From: Clostridiales bacterium
Lineage (GTDB): Bacteria; Bacillota; Clostridia; Lachnospirales; Lachnospiraceae
NCBI GenBank assembly: GCA_020860365.1
Contig: JAJBUL010000035.1
Location: 1 to 37,565 of the forward strand
Length of the DNA stretch: 37,565 nt
Direction: 5' to 3'
The notes under the pieces were generated by a model. The model made no database searches. It saw nothing but the letters and a program-made list of their open reading frames with translations, and was not told where the DNA came from. The translations under genes were made by a program, and so were the position numbers. Shown piece by piece: positions 7,944 to 14,997 of this stretch; the first letter of the stretch is position 1, and each line of letters begins with the position of its first letter.

Positions 7944-8729
7944 TTACTTCTCAGCTATCCCATATTTCTTCAGTACTGTATTTCCGATCAGCCGCATCAC
8001 CCGGTCGGACAGGTAGCCCAAAAGTCCCAGGGTAATGATTCCGACAAAGATCCAGTCGATGCGGAAATACAGGCGGGATGTATAAATCATATAGCCCAGT
8101 CCGGATTTCGCCGCGAGCATTTCTGCCGTCACAATTGATGTGAAAGCACTGCCAAGACCCAGGCGCGCCCCGGTAAAAATATAAGGAACTACCGATGGAA
8201 GCACAATAGAGTATAAAATCTGCCATTCACTCGCTCCCAGCGTCCGTGCCGCCTGCAGCTTGGTTTCATCAATGCTCTGGACGCCGGAGAGCGTGTTTAC
8301 AAGCACGATAAACCATGTACTGTAGGCGATCAGAATAATCTTTGATATCTCTCCCACGCCAAACCACATCAGGAACAGGGTCAGAAACGCGATTGCCGGA
8401 ACAAAGCGGAAAAAATTCACGAAAGGCTCCACGATCTCCCGCAGGATATGCACCCTCCCAATGAGAATGCCAAGCGGAACCGCAAACAGAAATCCAAGGA
8501 TCCATCCGACAAACACCCGCCAGGAACTAATACATACATATTCAAACAGCTTCCCATTCGCGATGACTTCCCATCCTCCGGTAATCGTCTGCCAGGGATT
8601 TGGAAAAAAATTCTCAATATAGAAAGAAGACGCAAATGTCCAAATCAGCAGAAAAAGAATCCAGGTCACGATACCAGACTGAATCAGGCGGCGCAGCAGA
8701 CGATACAGGAATTGCCCAATCCGTTTCAT
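7944..8729 (-). CDS. ABC transporter permease, nitrate/sulfonate/taurine (SsuC/TauC) type
   Basis: Membrane subunit of an importer of the NitT/TauT/Ssu class. The 261 residues contain about six hydrophobic segments (for example IVTWILFLLIWTFASSF, FVGWILGFLFAVPLGILIG, IILIAYSTWFIVLVNTL). The EAA-type coupling loop is near ARTLGASEWQILYSIVLPS (about residues 160-180). It starts in a 4-nt ATGA overlap with the ATPase gene, a sign of a tightly coupled pair. The operon places it between a sulfonate-type ATPase and a radical SAM gene, so it probably imports the substrate or a precursor for the nitrogenase-like enzyme. The ligand cannot be read from sequence. Confidence 0.9.
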   Translation of the reverse strand: MKRIGQFLYRLLRRLIQSGIVTWILFLLIWTFASSFYIENFFPNPWQTITGGWEVIANGKLFEYVCISSWRVFVGWILGFLFAVPLGILIGRVHILREIVEPFVNFFRFVPAIAFLTLFLMWFGVGEISKIILIAYSTWFIVLVNTLSGVQSIDETKLQAARTLGASEWQILYSIVLPSVVPYIFTGARLGLGSAFTSIVTAEMLAAKSGLGYMIYTSRLYFRIDWIFVGIITLGLLGYLSDRVMRLIGNTVLKKYGIAEK

Positions 8730-9577
8730 GCGCTTTCCCCCCTTACCTGTTCAAAATCAAAATACTGCTGCAGCTGTTCTCTCAGATCCAAAAAGGCCGG
8801 ATCCCGCTCATTACGGGGATAGGGTAACTCCACATCATACGTTTTGCAGATCGATGCATGCGGAGACATGGACATTACACTGATCTTTTCTCCAAGCAGG
8901 ACCGCCTCATTAATGTCGTGTGTAACGAAAATAATAGTTTTGCCGGTTTTCTGCCAGATATGGATCAGTTCATTCTGTAGCATCCGTCTGGTCTGTGCGT
9001 CTAAAGCGCCAAATGGCTCATCCATAATCAGAATCCGCGGATTGCAGGCAAGCGCGCGGGCGATCTGAAGCCGCTGCTTCATCCCGCCGGAAAGTTCCGA
9101 AGGATATTTATCTGCGTGATCTTTCAAATCCACAAGTTCCAGATATTCTTCCACTATTCTCTTTCTCTCATCCTTCTTTACTTTCTGAACCCTCAGACCA
9201 TATTCTACATTTTCATACGCAGTTTTCCAGGGAAAGAGCGCGGCGTCCGCGTTCTGAAAAATGACGCCCCGCTCCTTTCCGGCTTTCCTTACAGGATGGC
9301 CTTCAATGCTGATCTCACCGGCAGAGGGCTTTAAAAGCCCCGCCAGTATGTTGAGAAGAGTAGACTTGCCACAGCCGCTCTTTCCGATCAGGATCAGAAA
9401 TTCCCCTTCCGCAATCTCCATGTCTACATCATGCAGGACTTCGTCCTCACCGTCTTTTTTAAAAGCACCGTAGGTTTTCGAAATGTGACGAACCGAAATT
9501 AGTGACGGAAAATGCACTTTTACAGTCCTTGCTTTTTCAAATTTAACAATGGTATCGGCTGCTGCCTGCTCAGTCAT
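8726..9577 (-). CDS. ABC transporter ATP-binding protein, SsuB/TauB type
   Basis: Energises the importer with the adjacent permease. I start it at 9577 (MTEQAAADT, 283 residues) because AAAGGAG lies 8 nt upstream; the track start lies upstream, inside the preceding gene. Motifs in order: Walker A GKSGCGKST, Q-loop VIFQNADAALFPW, signature LSGGMKQRLQIARAL, Walker B ILIMDEPFGALDAQTR, and H-loop FVTHDINEAVLLG. The ALDAQTR and DINEAV stretches are typical of the SsuB/TauB/NrtD family. It overlaps the permease start by 4 nt. Complete and normal. Confidence 0.94.
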   Translation of the reverse strand: MTEQAAADTIVKFEKARTVKVHFPSLISVRHISKTYGAFKKDGEDEVLHDVDMEIAEGEFLILIGKSGCGKSTLLNILAGLLKPSAGEISIEGHPVRKAGKERGVIFQNADAALFPWKTAYENVEYGLRVQKVKKDERKRIVEEYLELVDLKDHADKYPSELSGGMKQRLQIARALACNPRILIMDEPFGALDAQTRRMLQNELIHIWQKTGKTIIFVTHDINEAVLLGEKISVMSMSPHASICKTYDVELPYPRNERDPAFLDLREQLQQYFDFEQVRGESA

Positions 9578-9599
9578 AAAATCAGCTCCTTTGTCTGGC

Positions 9600-10598
9600 T
9601 TAGAAATCCACCTTTTCCGGCAAAACCGCAGTAACTGCATCCGTAAAGATATAATTGTTCAGATCATATTCGTTCTCAATCAGACCATTTTCAATCGACC
9701 ATTCTGCGATGCTGACGATGTGATCTACATCACTCTGCGTGAATTCAATGTCATAATCGTAGGTACCAAGTCCATTGATCGCATCCTCTTTTGCGATACC
9801 CAGGCTGTCTGTCAGATAATCTGCCGACAAATCCGTGTCACTGTTGATAATTTCCGTTGCTTCATTCAATGCCAGAATCAGCCGTTCCACATACTCAACA
9901 TTTTCTTCTGCAAGTGTACTGTCTACGACCAGATAAGCGATATTTATATTGTCAATATCGTCCAAATCCGCGATGGTATGCGCGCCTTCCACAGCGAGCG
10001 CGTCGTCTGCATACTGCTTGGAAAGCCATACCGCATCCACATTATAGGAAGCAAAGGCTGCAATCATTTCCGCATCGGAAGTAAAGTACAAAAGATTCAC
10101 GTCCTCCTCCGTCAGGCCATAGGTGGTCAGCGTCTTCGCAACCTCCAACTCATTGACTGTACCGCTCGCCACAGCGATGTTCTTTCCGGCTAGATCCTCT
10201 CCCGACTGGATTTCCTCAATATTCGCATACAGACTCTTAGAATCACCATGCCCGCTCAGAATGCTCGTAACCAGCCGCAGATTCGCTGCCTCCGAGGCGC
10301 GGGTCGCGACCGCGTAATCATTGGCCTCGCCGACCTGCACTTCGTTCAGAATCACTCCATTGACCGTGTCAATACCATACGAATAGGTAACCAGTTCTGC
10401 GTCAATGTTGTACTTTTCAAATATTCCTGCCTCTTCCGCGACACGTATCTGGGCAGAAAAGACGCTGCTGTCAACGCCGATTGATACAGAAAAAGGCTCA
10501 TATTCCGTCTCAGACTCACTCTCTTCCGCGAAAGTAGTCGTTCCAAAGGATACAGTAAGGGCAGTTGCAAATAAAATAGCAAATAATTTTTTCTTCAT
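9600..10598 (-). CDS. Substrate-binding protein of an SsuA/TauA/NMT1-type ABC importer, Sec signal peptide without lipobox
   Basis: Captures the ligand outside the cell for the ABC permease and ATPase downstream. The 332-residue protein has a signal peptide (MKKKLFAILFATALTVSFG) with a likely AXA cut at TFA-EE, then an acidic linker. The mature part begins FSVSIGVDSSVFSAQIRVAEEAGIF and continues with EVQVGEAND, typical of the SsuA/NMT1/THI5-like fold. No cysteine follows the signal peptide, so it is not an obvious lipoprotein, which is unusual for a single-membrane Firmicute. AAGGAG precedes the ATG. It begins 37 nt after the metK stop, so it belongs to the same operon. Ligand unknown. Confidence 0.88.
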   Translation of the reverse strand: MKKKLFAILFATALTVSFGTTTFAEESESETEYEPFSVSIGVDSSVFSAQIRVAEEAGIFEKYNIDAELVTYSYGIDTVNGVILNEVQVGEANDYAVATRASEAANLRLVTSILSGHGDSKSLYANIEEIQSGEDLAGKNIAVASGTVNELEVAKTLTTYGLTEEDVNLLYFTSDAEMIAAFASYNVDAVWLSKQYADDALAVEGAHTIADLDDIDNINIAYLVVDSTLAEENVEYVERLILALNEATEIINSDTDLSADYLTDSLGIAKEDAINGLGTYDYDIEFTQSDVDHIVSIAEWSIENGLIENEYDLNNYIFTDAVTAVLPEKVDF

Positions 10599-10635
10599 AA
10601 TAAATTCTCCTTATTATTTTTCTGTTTGATATTGA

Positions 10636-11829
10636 TTATTGATCTGAATTTGCCAGAAGCCGTCTGATTTCTTCCACTTTATCCAGACGTTCCCATGGCA
10701 AATCAATATCTGTTCTTCCAAAGTGCCCGTACGCTGCGGTCTGTTTGTAAATCGGGCGCGCCAGGTCAAGATCATGAATAATAGCAGCAGGGCGAAAATC
10801 AAAAACGGTTCGAATAATATCCAGGATTTTTTCATCAGCCATCTTACCGGTACCGAACGTGTTGACCGCGATGGAAACCGGATTCGCCACACCGATTGCG
10901 TATCCCAATTCTATCTCCAGCTGATCTGTGGCTCCGGCAGCCACCAGATTTTTTGCTGCTCTGCGTGCAGCATATGCTCCTGAACGGTCTACCTTAGTGG
11001 GATCTTTTCCGGAAAATGCGCCGCCGCCGTGATGTCCGGCTCCGCCGTAGGTATCTACTATGATCTTACGCCCGGTAACGCCAGCGTCTCCCTGCGGACC
11101 TCCAATCACAAATCGGCCGGTCGGATTGACATAGTAAATCGTATCCGCATCCAACAATTCTACCGGAATCACAGGAGCGATAACTTCACGCAGCACATCC
11201 TCCCGAATCTGCTCAAGAGAAACATCCGCAGCATGCTGGGTAGACAATACAATCGTGTGAATGCGCTTTACTTTTCCGGCATCGTCATACTCCACTGTCA
11301 CCTGCGATTTCCCATCCGGCCGCAAATATGGAAGCGTTCCATCCTTACGCACCTTTGCCAGCTGGCGGGTAAGACGATGCGCGAATGAAAGCGATGGCGG
11401 CAGATATTCCGGCGTCTCATTTGTCGCGTAGCCAAAAAGAATCCCCTGATCTCCCGCACCGATATCAAATTCACTGGAGTTCTCTCCTGCCCGGTATTCC
11501 AGCGCCCGGTTAACTCCCTGGGCAATATCCGGCGATTGCTCATCAATCGAGGTTAACACTGCGATGGAATCCGCGTTATATCCATCCACATTGTTGACGT
11601 AGCCAATTTCCCGTATCGTGTCTCTCGCAACCTTCGCGATATCCACATACGCTTTCGTAGAAATTTCTCCAACAATCAACGCCAATCCGGTCGCCACAGT
11701 TGTTTCAGCGGCTACTCTTGCTTTTGGATCCAGTTCCAGCAGGGCATCCAGAATCGCATCCGATATCTGATCCGCGATTTTATCCGGATGTCCTTCTGTC
11801 ACTGATTCCGAAGTAAACAATCTTCCCAT
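10636..11829 (-). CDS. metK: S-adenosylmethionine synthetase
   Basis: Makes SAM from methionine and ATP. I place the start at 11829 ([17 protein letters not shown], 397 residues), with GAAAGGAGAAAA just upstream; the track's 43-residue extension runs through the preceding terminator and is not coding. Motifs: [10 protein letters not shown] (ATP/methionine site), [34 protein letters not shown]. The family length is about 390-400, so it is complete. It lies 37 nt before a substrate-binding protein gene, in line with the ABC / radical SAM / nitrogenase-like genes. It is the only metK in this window; whether the genome has another decides whether this is a housekeeping or a dedicated copy. Confidence 0.96.
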   Translation of the reverse strand: MGRLFTSESVTEGHPDKIADQISDAILDALLELDPKARVAAETTVATGLALIVGEISTKAYVDIAKVARDTIREIGYVNNVDGYNADSIAVLTSIDEQSPDIAQGVNRALEYRAGENSSEFDIGAGDQGILFGYATNETPEYLPPSLSFAHRLTRQLAKVRKDGTLPYLRPDGKSQVTVEYDDAGKVKRIHTIVLSTQHAADVSLEQIREDVLREVIAPVIPVELLDADTIYYVNPTGRFVIGGPQGDAGVTGRKIIVDTYGGAGHHGGGAFSGKDPTKVDRSGAYAARRAAKNLVAAGATDQLEIELGYAIGVANPVSIAVNTFGTGKMADEKILDIIRTVFDFRPAAIIHDLDLARPIYKQTAAYGHFGRTDIDLPWERLDKVEEIRRLLANSDQ

Positions 11830-11891
11830 TTTTTCTCCTTTCAAAACCGTAAACCAGATCATAAACCGGAGCAGTAAATAATTAATTGGAT

Positions 11892-11943
11892 AAAAAAAAG
11901 ATTTTAAATCCGCGCTATTTCTCTTCCGCGATTTAAAATCTCC
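11892..11943 (-). terminator. Terminator or attenuator between yezD and metK
   Basis: Minus strand: GATTTTAAATC pairs perfectly with GATTTAAAATC 19 nt later (11 bp, extended by CGC pairs), followed by TTTTTTTT. It sits after the small DUF2292 gene and about 60 nt before the metK start, so it either ends the yezD transcript or attenuates metK and the genes beyond it. No known SAM riboswitch consensus was found upstream. Confidence 0.85.
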
Positions 11944-11990
11944 AGTCTTTCTGGTCAACTTTAAATTTATAGTTTCTGTAATATAATCTT

Positions 11991-12140
11991 TTATGTCAGG
12001 CGGATTTTCTCCTGCTTATCGATCTGAACAATCCTGCCATCCTGCACTACAATTGTGATAGATCCATACCGGATCTCCGAGAGGAGCTTTTCGATGACAC
12101 TCAACTCCTGTTCAGTAAGTCTGACCCCCTCTTTCTTCAT
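11991..12140 (-). CDS. yezD: Small YezD/DUF2292 family protein
   Basis: Too short for the ORF track. Minus-strand translation gives 49 residues: [20 protein letters not shown], then [20 protein letters not shown] and a basic tail ending EKIRLT. This matches the DUF2292/YezD family, small proteins often encoded beside sulfur-assimilation genes; the molecular role is not known. I choose ATG at 12140 because GGAGGG lies 7 nt upstream; an ATG at 12146 is in frame but too close to that site. It precedes metK on the same strand, with a terminator between them. Its place before metK and a sulfonate-type importer supports a sulfur connection for the operon (inference). Confidence 0.85.
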   Translation of the reverse strand: MKKEGVRLTEQELSVIEKLLSEIRYGSITIVVQDGRIVQIDKQEKIRLT

Positions 12141-12164
12141 TCTCATCCCTCCTGTCATGGAAAC

Positions 12165-12345
12165 GGTCTCGCAATCTTACGATATCGTATACCAGTCTCC
12201 TGGAGATGTCAGCGTGCAGAGCAACAGCTCCCTGTACGCTTCCGGAATATCACGTATCCCTGCTTCAAACGTTTATTAAAGAGTATCCTTTACAGTCGCG
12301 TAATCCTCCCGCGGAATAATATATTTCTCTCATACCTCATAGTCT
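12165..12345 (-). pseudogene. Leader of the yezD-metK transcript with possible degraded coding remnant
   Basis: The stretch between the mapped promoter and yezD has one frame that reads like protein (YIIPREDYATVKDTL, then FEAGIRDIPEAYRELLLCTL) but is interrupted by several stops. A 15-codon ORF (MRYERNILF) with a good AAAAGGAG site also lies here. I do not recognise either. It may be a decayed gene, a leader peptide or a coincidence. Confidence 0.25.
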
Positions 12346-12390
12346 CCTTTTCATATTTATTTAGTGGGAATACTATGTTTTACAGGCAGT

Positions 12391-12419
12391 ATCATACAAC
12401 AAAAAACAGAACCTGTCAA
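12391..12419 (-). promoter_or_regulatory. Sigma-A promoter of the yezD-metK-nitrogenase-like operon
   Basis: Minus strand TTGACA (12414-12419), a 17-nt spacer, TATGAT (12391-12396). Both boxes are near consensus. The -35 box is part of the repeated motif TTGACAGGTTCTG described at 12406-12522, so a regulator bound there would block or recruit polymerase. Confidence 0.75.
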
Positions 12420-12522
12420 TTTTGAAAAACCGATAACCAGATATCACTTTTTCAGATAACAGGTTCTATTTAGAAATACGAACTTTTTGACAGGTCGAAT
12501 AGATTTCCAGAACCTGTCAATA
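12406..12522. repeat. Cluster of four AACCTGTCAA-type half sites (candidate operator array)
   Basis: AGAACCTGTCAAT occurs near 12408 and again near 12509. AACAGGTTCT (inverted) lies near 12461 and TTGACAGGT (inverted) at 12487. Sites three and four form a 9-bp inverted repeat around a 16-nt centre. The array fills the gap between the operon promoter and the rubrerythrin gene. Confidence 0.6.
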
Positions 12523-12546
12523 CTACAATTGACCAGAGAAAACACT

Positions 12547-12601
12547 TAATGATCACGCCATGACCAAATTCACGTTACCTTAACCACTGCAAGTGTGATC
12601 A
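12547..12601 (+). promoter_or_regulatory. Inverted repeat TGATCAC...GTGATCA upstream of rubrerythrin
   Basis: TGATCAC near 12550 and GTGATCA near 12595 flank about 40 nt just before the rubrerythrin ribosome binding site. The second arm lies inside TGCAAGTGTGAT, a 12-mer repeated at 14558-14569 upstream of another plus-strand gene. No clear -10/-35 pair was recognised here. Confidence 0.35.
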
Positions 12602-12642
12602 ATAACAGGAAACTCACCATTTATAATTCAGGAGGACAATCC

Positions 12643-13242
12643 ATGGCAGTTGAATTTAAAAACAGCGTTACAAAAGATAACCTGATGCGCGCATTTGCGG
12701 GCGAAAGCCAGGCCAGAAACCGCTATACCTTTGCGGCAGCCCAGGCCAGAAAAGAAAATCTTCCCGTAATCGAGGCTGTCTTTGCCTATACCGCCAATCA
12801 GGAACGTGAACACGCGGAAATCTTCTATAATCACCTGCAGCAGCTTTCCGGCTCTACCATCCACGTCGACGGCGGTTACCCGGTCGACTTAAGCGACAGC
12901 ATCAGCGACCTGCTGCGCAGAGCCCAGCACAATGAATACGAAGAAGCGGAATCCGTCTATACCAGCTTCGGCGATACTGCAAAAGAGGAAGGCTTTCTGA
13001 CTGTCGCAGGCTCCTTTCACATGATTGCCGCCATTGAAAAATATCACGGCGACCGCTTCGGCCGGTTCGCACAATATATGGAAGAAAACAGGCTCTTCGT
13101 CTCCGACGTCCAGACCGGATGGATCTGCCTGAACTGCGGCTATATTTACACAGGCACAAAGGCACCCGCCAAATGCCCCGTCTGCCAACACGAGCAGGGA
13201 TATTTTATCCGGTTGGAATTATCGCCGTTCGCAAATCTGTAG
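12643..13242 (+). CDS. rbr: Rubrerythrin
   Basis: Non-heme diiron peroxidase that protects anaerobes from hydrogen peroxide. I start it at 12643 (MAVEFKNSVTKDN, 199 residues) with AGGAGG 8 nt upstream, not at the track start 12595. The ferritin-like four-helix domain carries the diiron ligands (FAGESQARNRY, ANQEREHAEIF, EYEEAESVY, IAAIEKYHGDRF). A C-terminal rubredoxin-like domain has CLNCGYIYTG and CPVCQHEQGYF, giving the two CXXC pairs for the FeS4 site. It is monocistronic, divergent from the metK operon, and ends at a hairpin shared with the convergent kinase gene. Confidence 0.96.
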   Translation: MAVEFKNSVTKDNLMRAFAGESQARNRYTFAAAQARKENLPVIEAVFAYTANQEREHAEIFYNHLQQLSGSTIHVDGGYPVDLSDSISDLLRRAQHNEYEEAESVYTSFGDTAKEEGFLTVAGSFHMIAAIEKYHGDRFGRFAQYMEENRLFVSDVQTGWICLNCGYIYTGTKAPAKCPVCQHEQGYFIRLELSPFANL

Positions 13243-13253
13243 AACCGGATCGA

Positions 13254-13275
13254 GCAGGGGAAACTATCCCCCTGC
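13254..13275. terminator. Hairpin between convergent rbr and HipA-like genes
   Basis: GCAGGGG / CCCCTGC around an 8-nt loop, followed on the plus strand by CTTTCATTT. Its place between two convergent stops suggests a terminator for rbr; the T-tract is weak. Confidence 0.6.
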
Positions 13276-13278
13276 CTT

Positions 13279-14370
13279 TCATTTGGCAGACCTTTTTAAT
13301 ACCGCCAGCCGTTCCTGAAACATCTCGCGGCATTCGGGCATTTCTCTGAAACAGGATTCCTCCACCTCGCAAATCTGATTCAGCCCGTTTCTTTTTACCG
13401 CCTCAATCGCGGCGTCTTTCTGCGTTGCCCGTTCGCCAAATAACGTCTGGCAAGCAGCGCCCTCCAGAGAATCATAGCTATGAAACGCCTGATTCAAATC
13501 CATCAGCTTATGAAGGCGCATCGGACGATTCGTCGCATTTTGCACCAGAACGCCCCAGTTTCCCCAGTGGCGATCTGTGTTCCCGACGAGATAATCGATT
13601 ACATTCATCATGTAATAATTGTGACGGTCAAGTCTGAGAATATATTTTTTCAAATCTATATCATGATTCACCGCGTATATCTGAAAGGACTCCATCGAAG
13701 CAATCGAATACTCTTTCGAAGTAAAATTTTCACTGACCGATACCCGTTCCCCGTCAAAATATCCTTCTTCATAAAGAACCTGATTGACGTCAAAGCACCG
13801 GCAGATTCTGCTCGCTGTCAGTTCCCTTTCCACAGAATGGTCTATTCCTCCTTTCAATAGAAAAAAATGTTCCCTCTCCCTTTTCCATGCCTTAGGGAAA
13901 CACCCATTCGTGGAAAGGTCTCTCGCAAGTGACTGATTATCAACCGTCAGCTGTTTTCCGCGCAGCGAAACGCTGATAAATGCGTTGCTGAGATGATTCT
14001 CATAGAGGTTCACATCAGAAAAAGGGAGCTTCTCCCCGGCAGGCTTTACCCAGAACACATCTGTCAGGGAAACGCAGTGATAGGACAGGGCAATCTGTGC
14101 CCGGTCACGGTCTGTGACCGCCTGCCCCATACCGATGCTGTTCAGAATCTCTTTTGCATATTTTCGATCCAGGGTGAGGACTCGCGTGGCACACCAGTAA
14201 TAAAAATTAGTCACGTTATTTACCAGCGTATCGATTTCCTCATCTTCGTCGTCAAGATACAAATGATACGGCAAAAAAGATTTAAAATAAACCCTGCAGC
14301 GCCCAGAGGTATCGACCTGCGCCACTTTCCTGTCCATATGCATAATATCATATTGTATATTCTGCCGCAT
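13279..14370 (-). CDS. HipA-like kinase domain protein, solitary
   Basis: A 363-residue protein whose C-terminal half has the HipA/CtkA-type kinase signature: DYLVGNTDRHWGNWGVL (catalytic loop, about residues 265-282) followed by LHKLMDLNQAF (metal-binding loop). Upstream, NGCFPKAWKREREHFFLLKG resembles the ATP-binding sheet of the family, and ELTASRICR the following helix. HipA kinases phosphorylate protein targets such as glutamyl-tRNA synthetase, but the target here is unknown. No HipB-like HTH partner is adjacent, and the N-terminal 120 residues are not a normal HipA N1 domain, so calling it a toxin would be premature. It is preceded by an extended -10 promoter and two direct repeats. Confidence 0.75.
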   Translation of the reverse strand: MRQNIQYDIMHMDRKVAQVDTSGRCRVYFKSFLPYHLYLDDEDEEIDTLVNNVTNFYYWCATRVLTLDRKYAKEILNSIGMGQAVTDRDRAQIALSYHCVSLTDVFWVKPAGEKLPFSDVNLYENHLSNAFISVSLRGKQLTVDNQSLARDLSTNGCFPKAWKREREHFFLLKGGIDHSVERELTASRICRCFDVNQVLYEEGYFDGERVSVSENFTSKEYSIASMESFQIYAVNHDIDLKKYILRLDRHNYYMMNVIDYLVGNTDRHWGNWGVLVQNATNRPMRLHKLMDLNQAFHSYDSLEGAACQTLFGERATQKDAAIEAVKRNGLNQICEVEESCFREMPECREMFQERLAVLKRSAK

Positions 14371-14430
14371 CTTTTTCTAAAATCCTTTCTGAGATAGCCA
14401 CAAAATCATTACCTTTAAATCCGTGTGCCC

Positions 14431-14439
14431 AGTATAGCA
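14431..14439 (-). promoter_or_regulatory. Extended -10 promoter of the HipA-like gene
   Basis: Minus strand TGCTATACT, an extended -10 (TGnTATACT), about 60 nt before the gene's start. No good -35 box is visible at 16-18 nt, as is common for extended -10 promoters. AGAAAGGATTTTAG gives a ribosome binding site further down. Confidence 0.5.
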
Positions 14440-14464
14440 TATTTAATCGAGTAATTCCATTAAA

Positions 14465-14517
14465 ATAAGCTATAGTTAACATTTGATTTTTACACAAATA
14501 TAGGCTATACTTAACTT
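14465..14517. repeat. Two 18-bp direct repeats upstream of the HipA-like gene
   Basis: ATAAGCTATAGTTAACAT (14465-14482) and ATAGGCTATACTTAACTT (14500-14517) match at most positions and are 35 bp apart, upstream of the extended -10 promoter. Possible operator for a regulator encoded elsewhere. Confidence 0.5.
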
Positions 14518-14666
14518 GAAAAAACAATTCGGTTACACATGTAAATATATTATTCGTGCAAGTGTGATTTATAGCAGAATTCGCACAGGCATAATTGGGA
14601 ATAAGACATTCTCTTTACTTCCGTATGCATAAGTAAGGCAGGCAAGGAGCCAGAAAGGAGGATTCT

Positions 14667-14822
14667 ATGCAGGATATGGGGATGACAGATAAGCAATTCA
14701 ACGGATTTGTACGATTTGTTCTGGATGATATAAAAGAGGTAATCGATGAACTTGAAGATAGCAAGGCAAAAGAAAAACTTGAAAAAGTAGCAGAAAACCT
14801 GCAAAAAACACTGGAGGATTAG
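14667..14822 (+). CDS. Small charged hypothetical protein, 51 residues
   Basis: Below the track's size limit. AAAGGAGG lies just upstream of the ATG. Translation: MQDMGMTDKQFNGFVRFVLD, then DIKEVIDELEDSKAKEKLEK and a short tail ending KTLED. It is rich in Lys, Glu and Asp and predicted to be a helical hairpin without membrane segments. I do not recognise a family. The upstream region shares the 12-mer TGCAAGTGTGAT with the rubrerythrin upstream region, which suggests real and possibly co-ordinated expression. The ribosome site and biased composition favour a genuine gene. Confidence 0.65.
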   Translation: MQDMGMTDKQFNGFVRFVLDDIKEVIDELEDSKAKEKLEKVAENLQKTLED

Positions 14823-14939
14823 AGCATCCTTCCAATATCTACAGAACCCCCTACAAAAGAGCGGCGATACTTGCCATCGTCTGATGATTCACTTTAAGCT
14901 TACTTATCAGAGGAAACCTGGCAAGAATCAGGAAACATT

Positions 14940-14979
14940 TGAAAAAACGGGCAGAGAAGAACCATCTTCTCTGCCCGTT
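14940..14979 (-). terminator. Strong terminator after tpiA
   Basis: AACGGGCAGAGAAGA pairs perfectly over 15 bp with TCTTCTCTGCCCGTT across a 4-nt loop, followed on the minus strand by TTTTTC. It ends the glycolytic cluster and could also stop plus-strand transcription from the small gene at 14667. Confidence 0.93.
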
Positions 14980-14997
14980 TCCATCTAAATCCGATGC

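Noticed and set aside
11830-12390. SAM riboswitch upstream of metK
   Set aside because: I looked for the S-box consensus (AGAGnGGnGGAGGGA and GGCAACC) on the minus strand and did not find it. A model search would settle it.
2824-12420. Conventional nitrogen fixation locus
   Set aside because: No nifB, nifE or nifN, one component 1 subunit lacks most cluster cysteines, and the neighbours are SAM and transport genes.
12406-12522. CRISPR-like array
   Set aside because: Only four short copies in mixed orientation with unequal spacing and no cas genes; better explained as operator sites.
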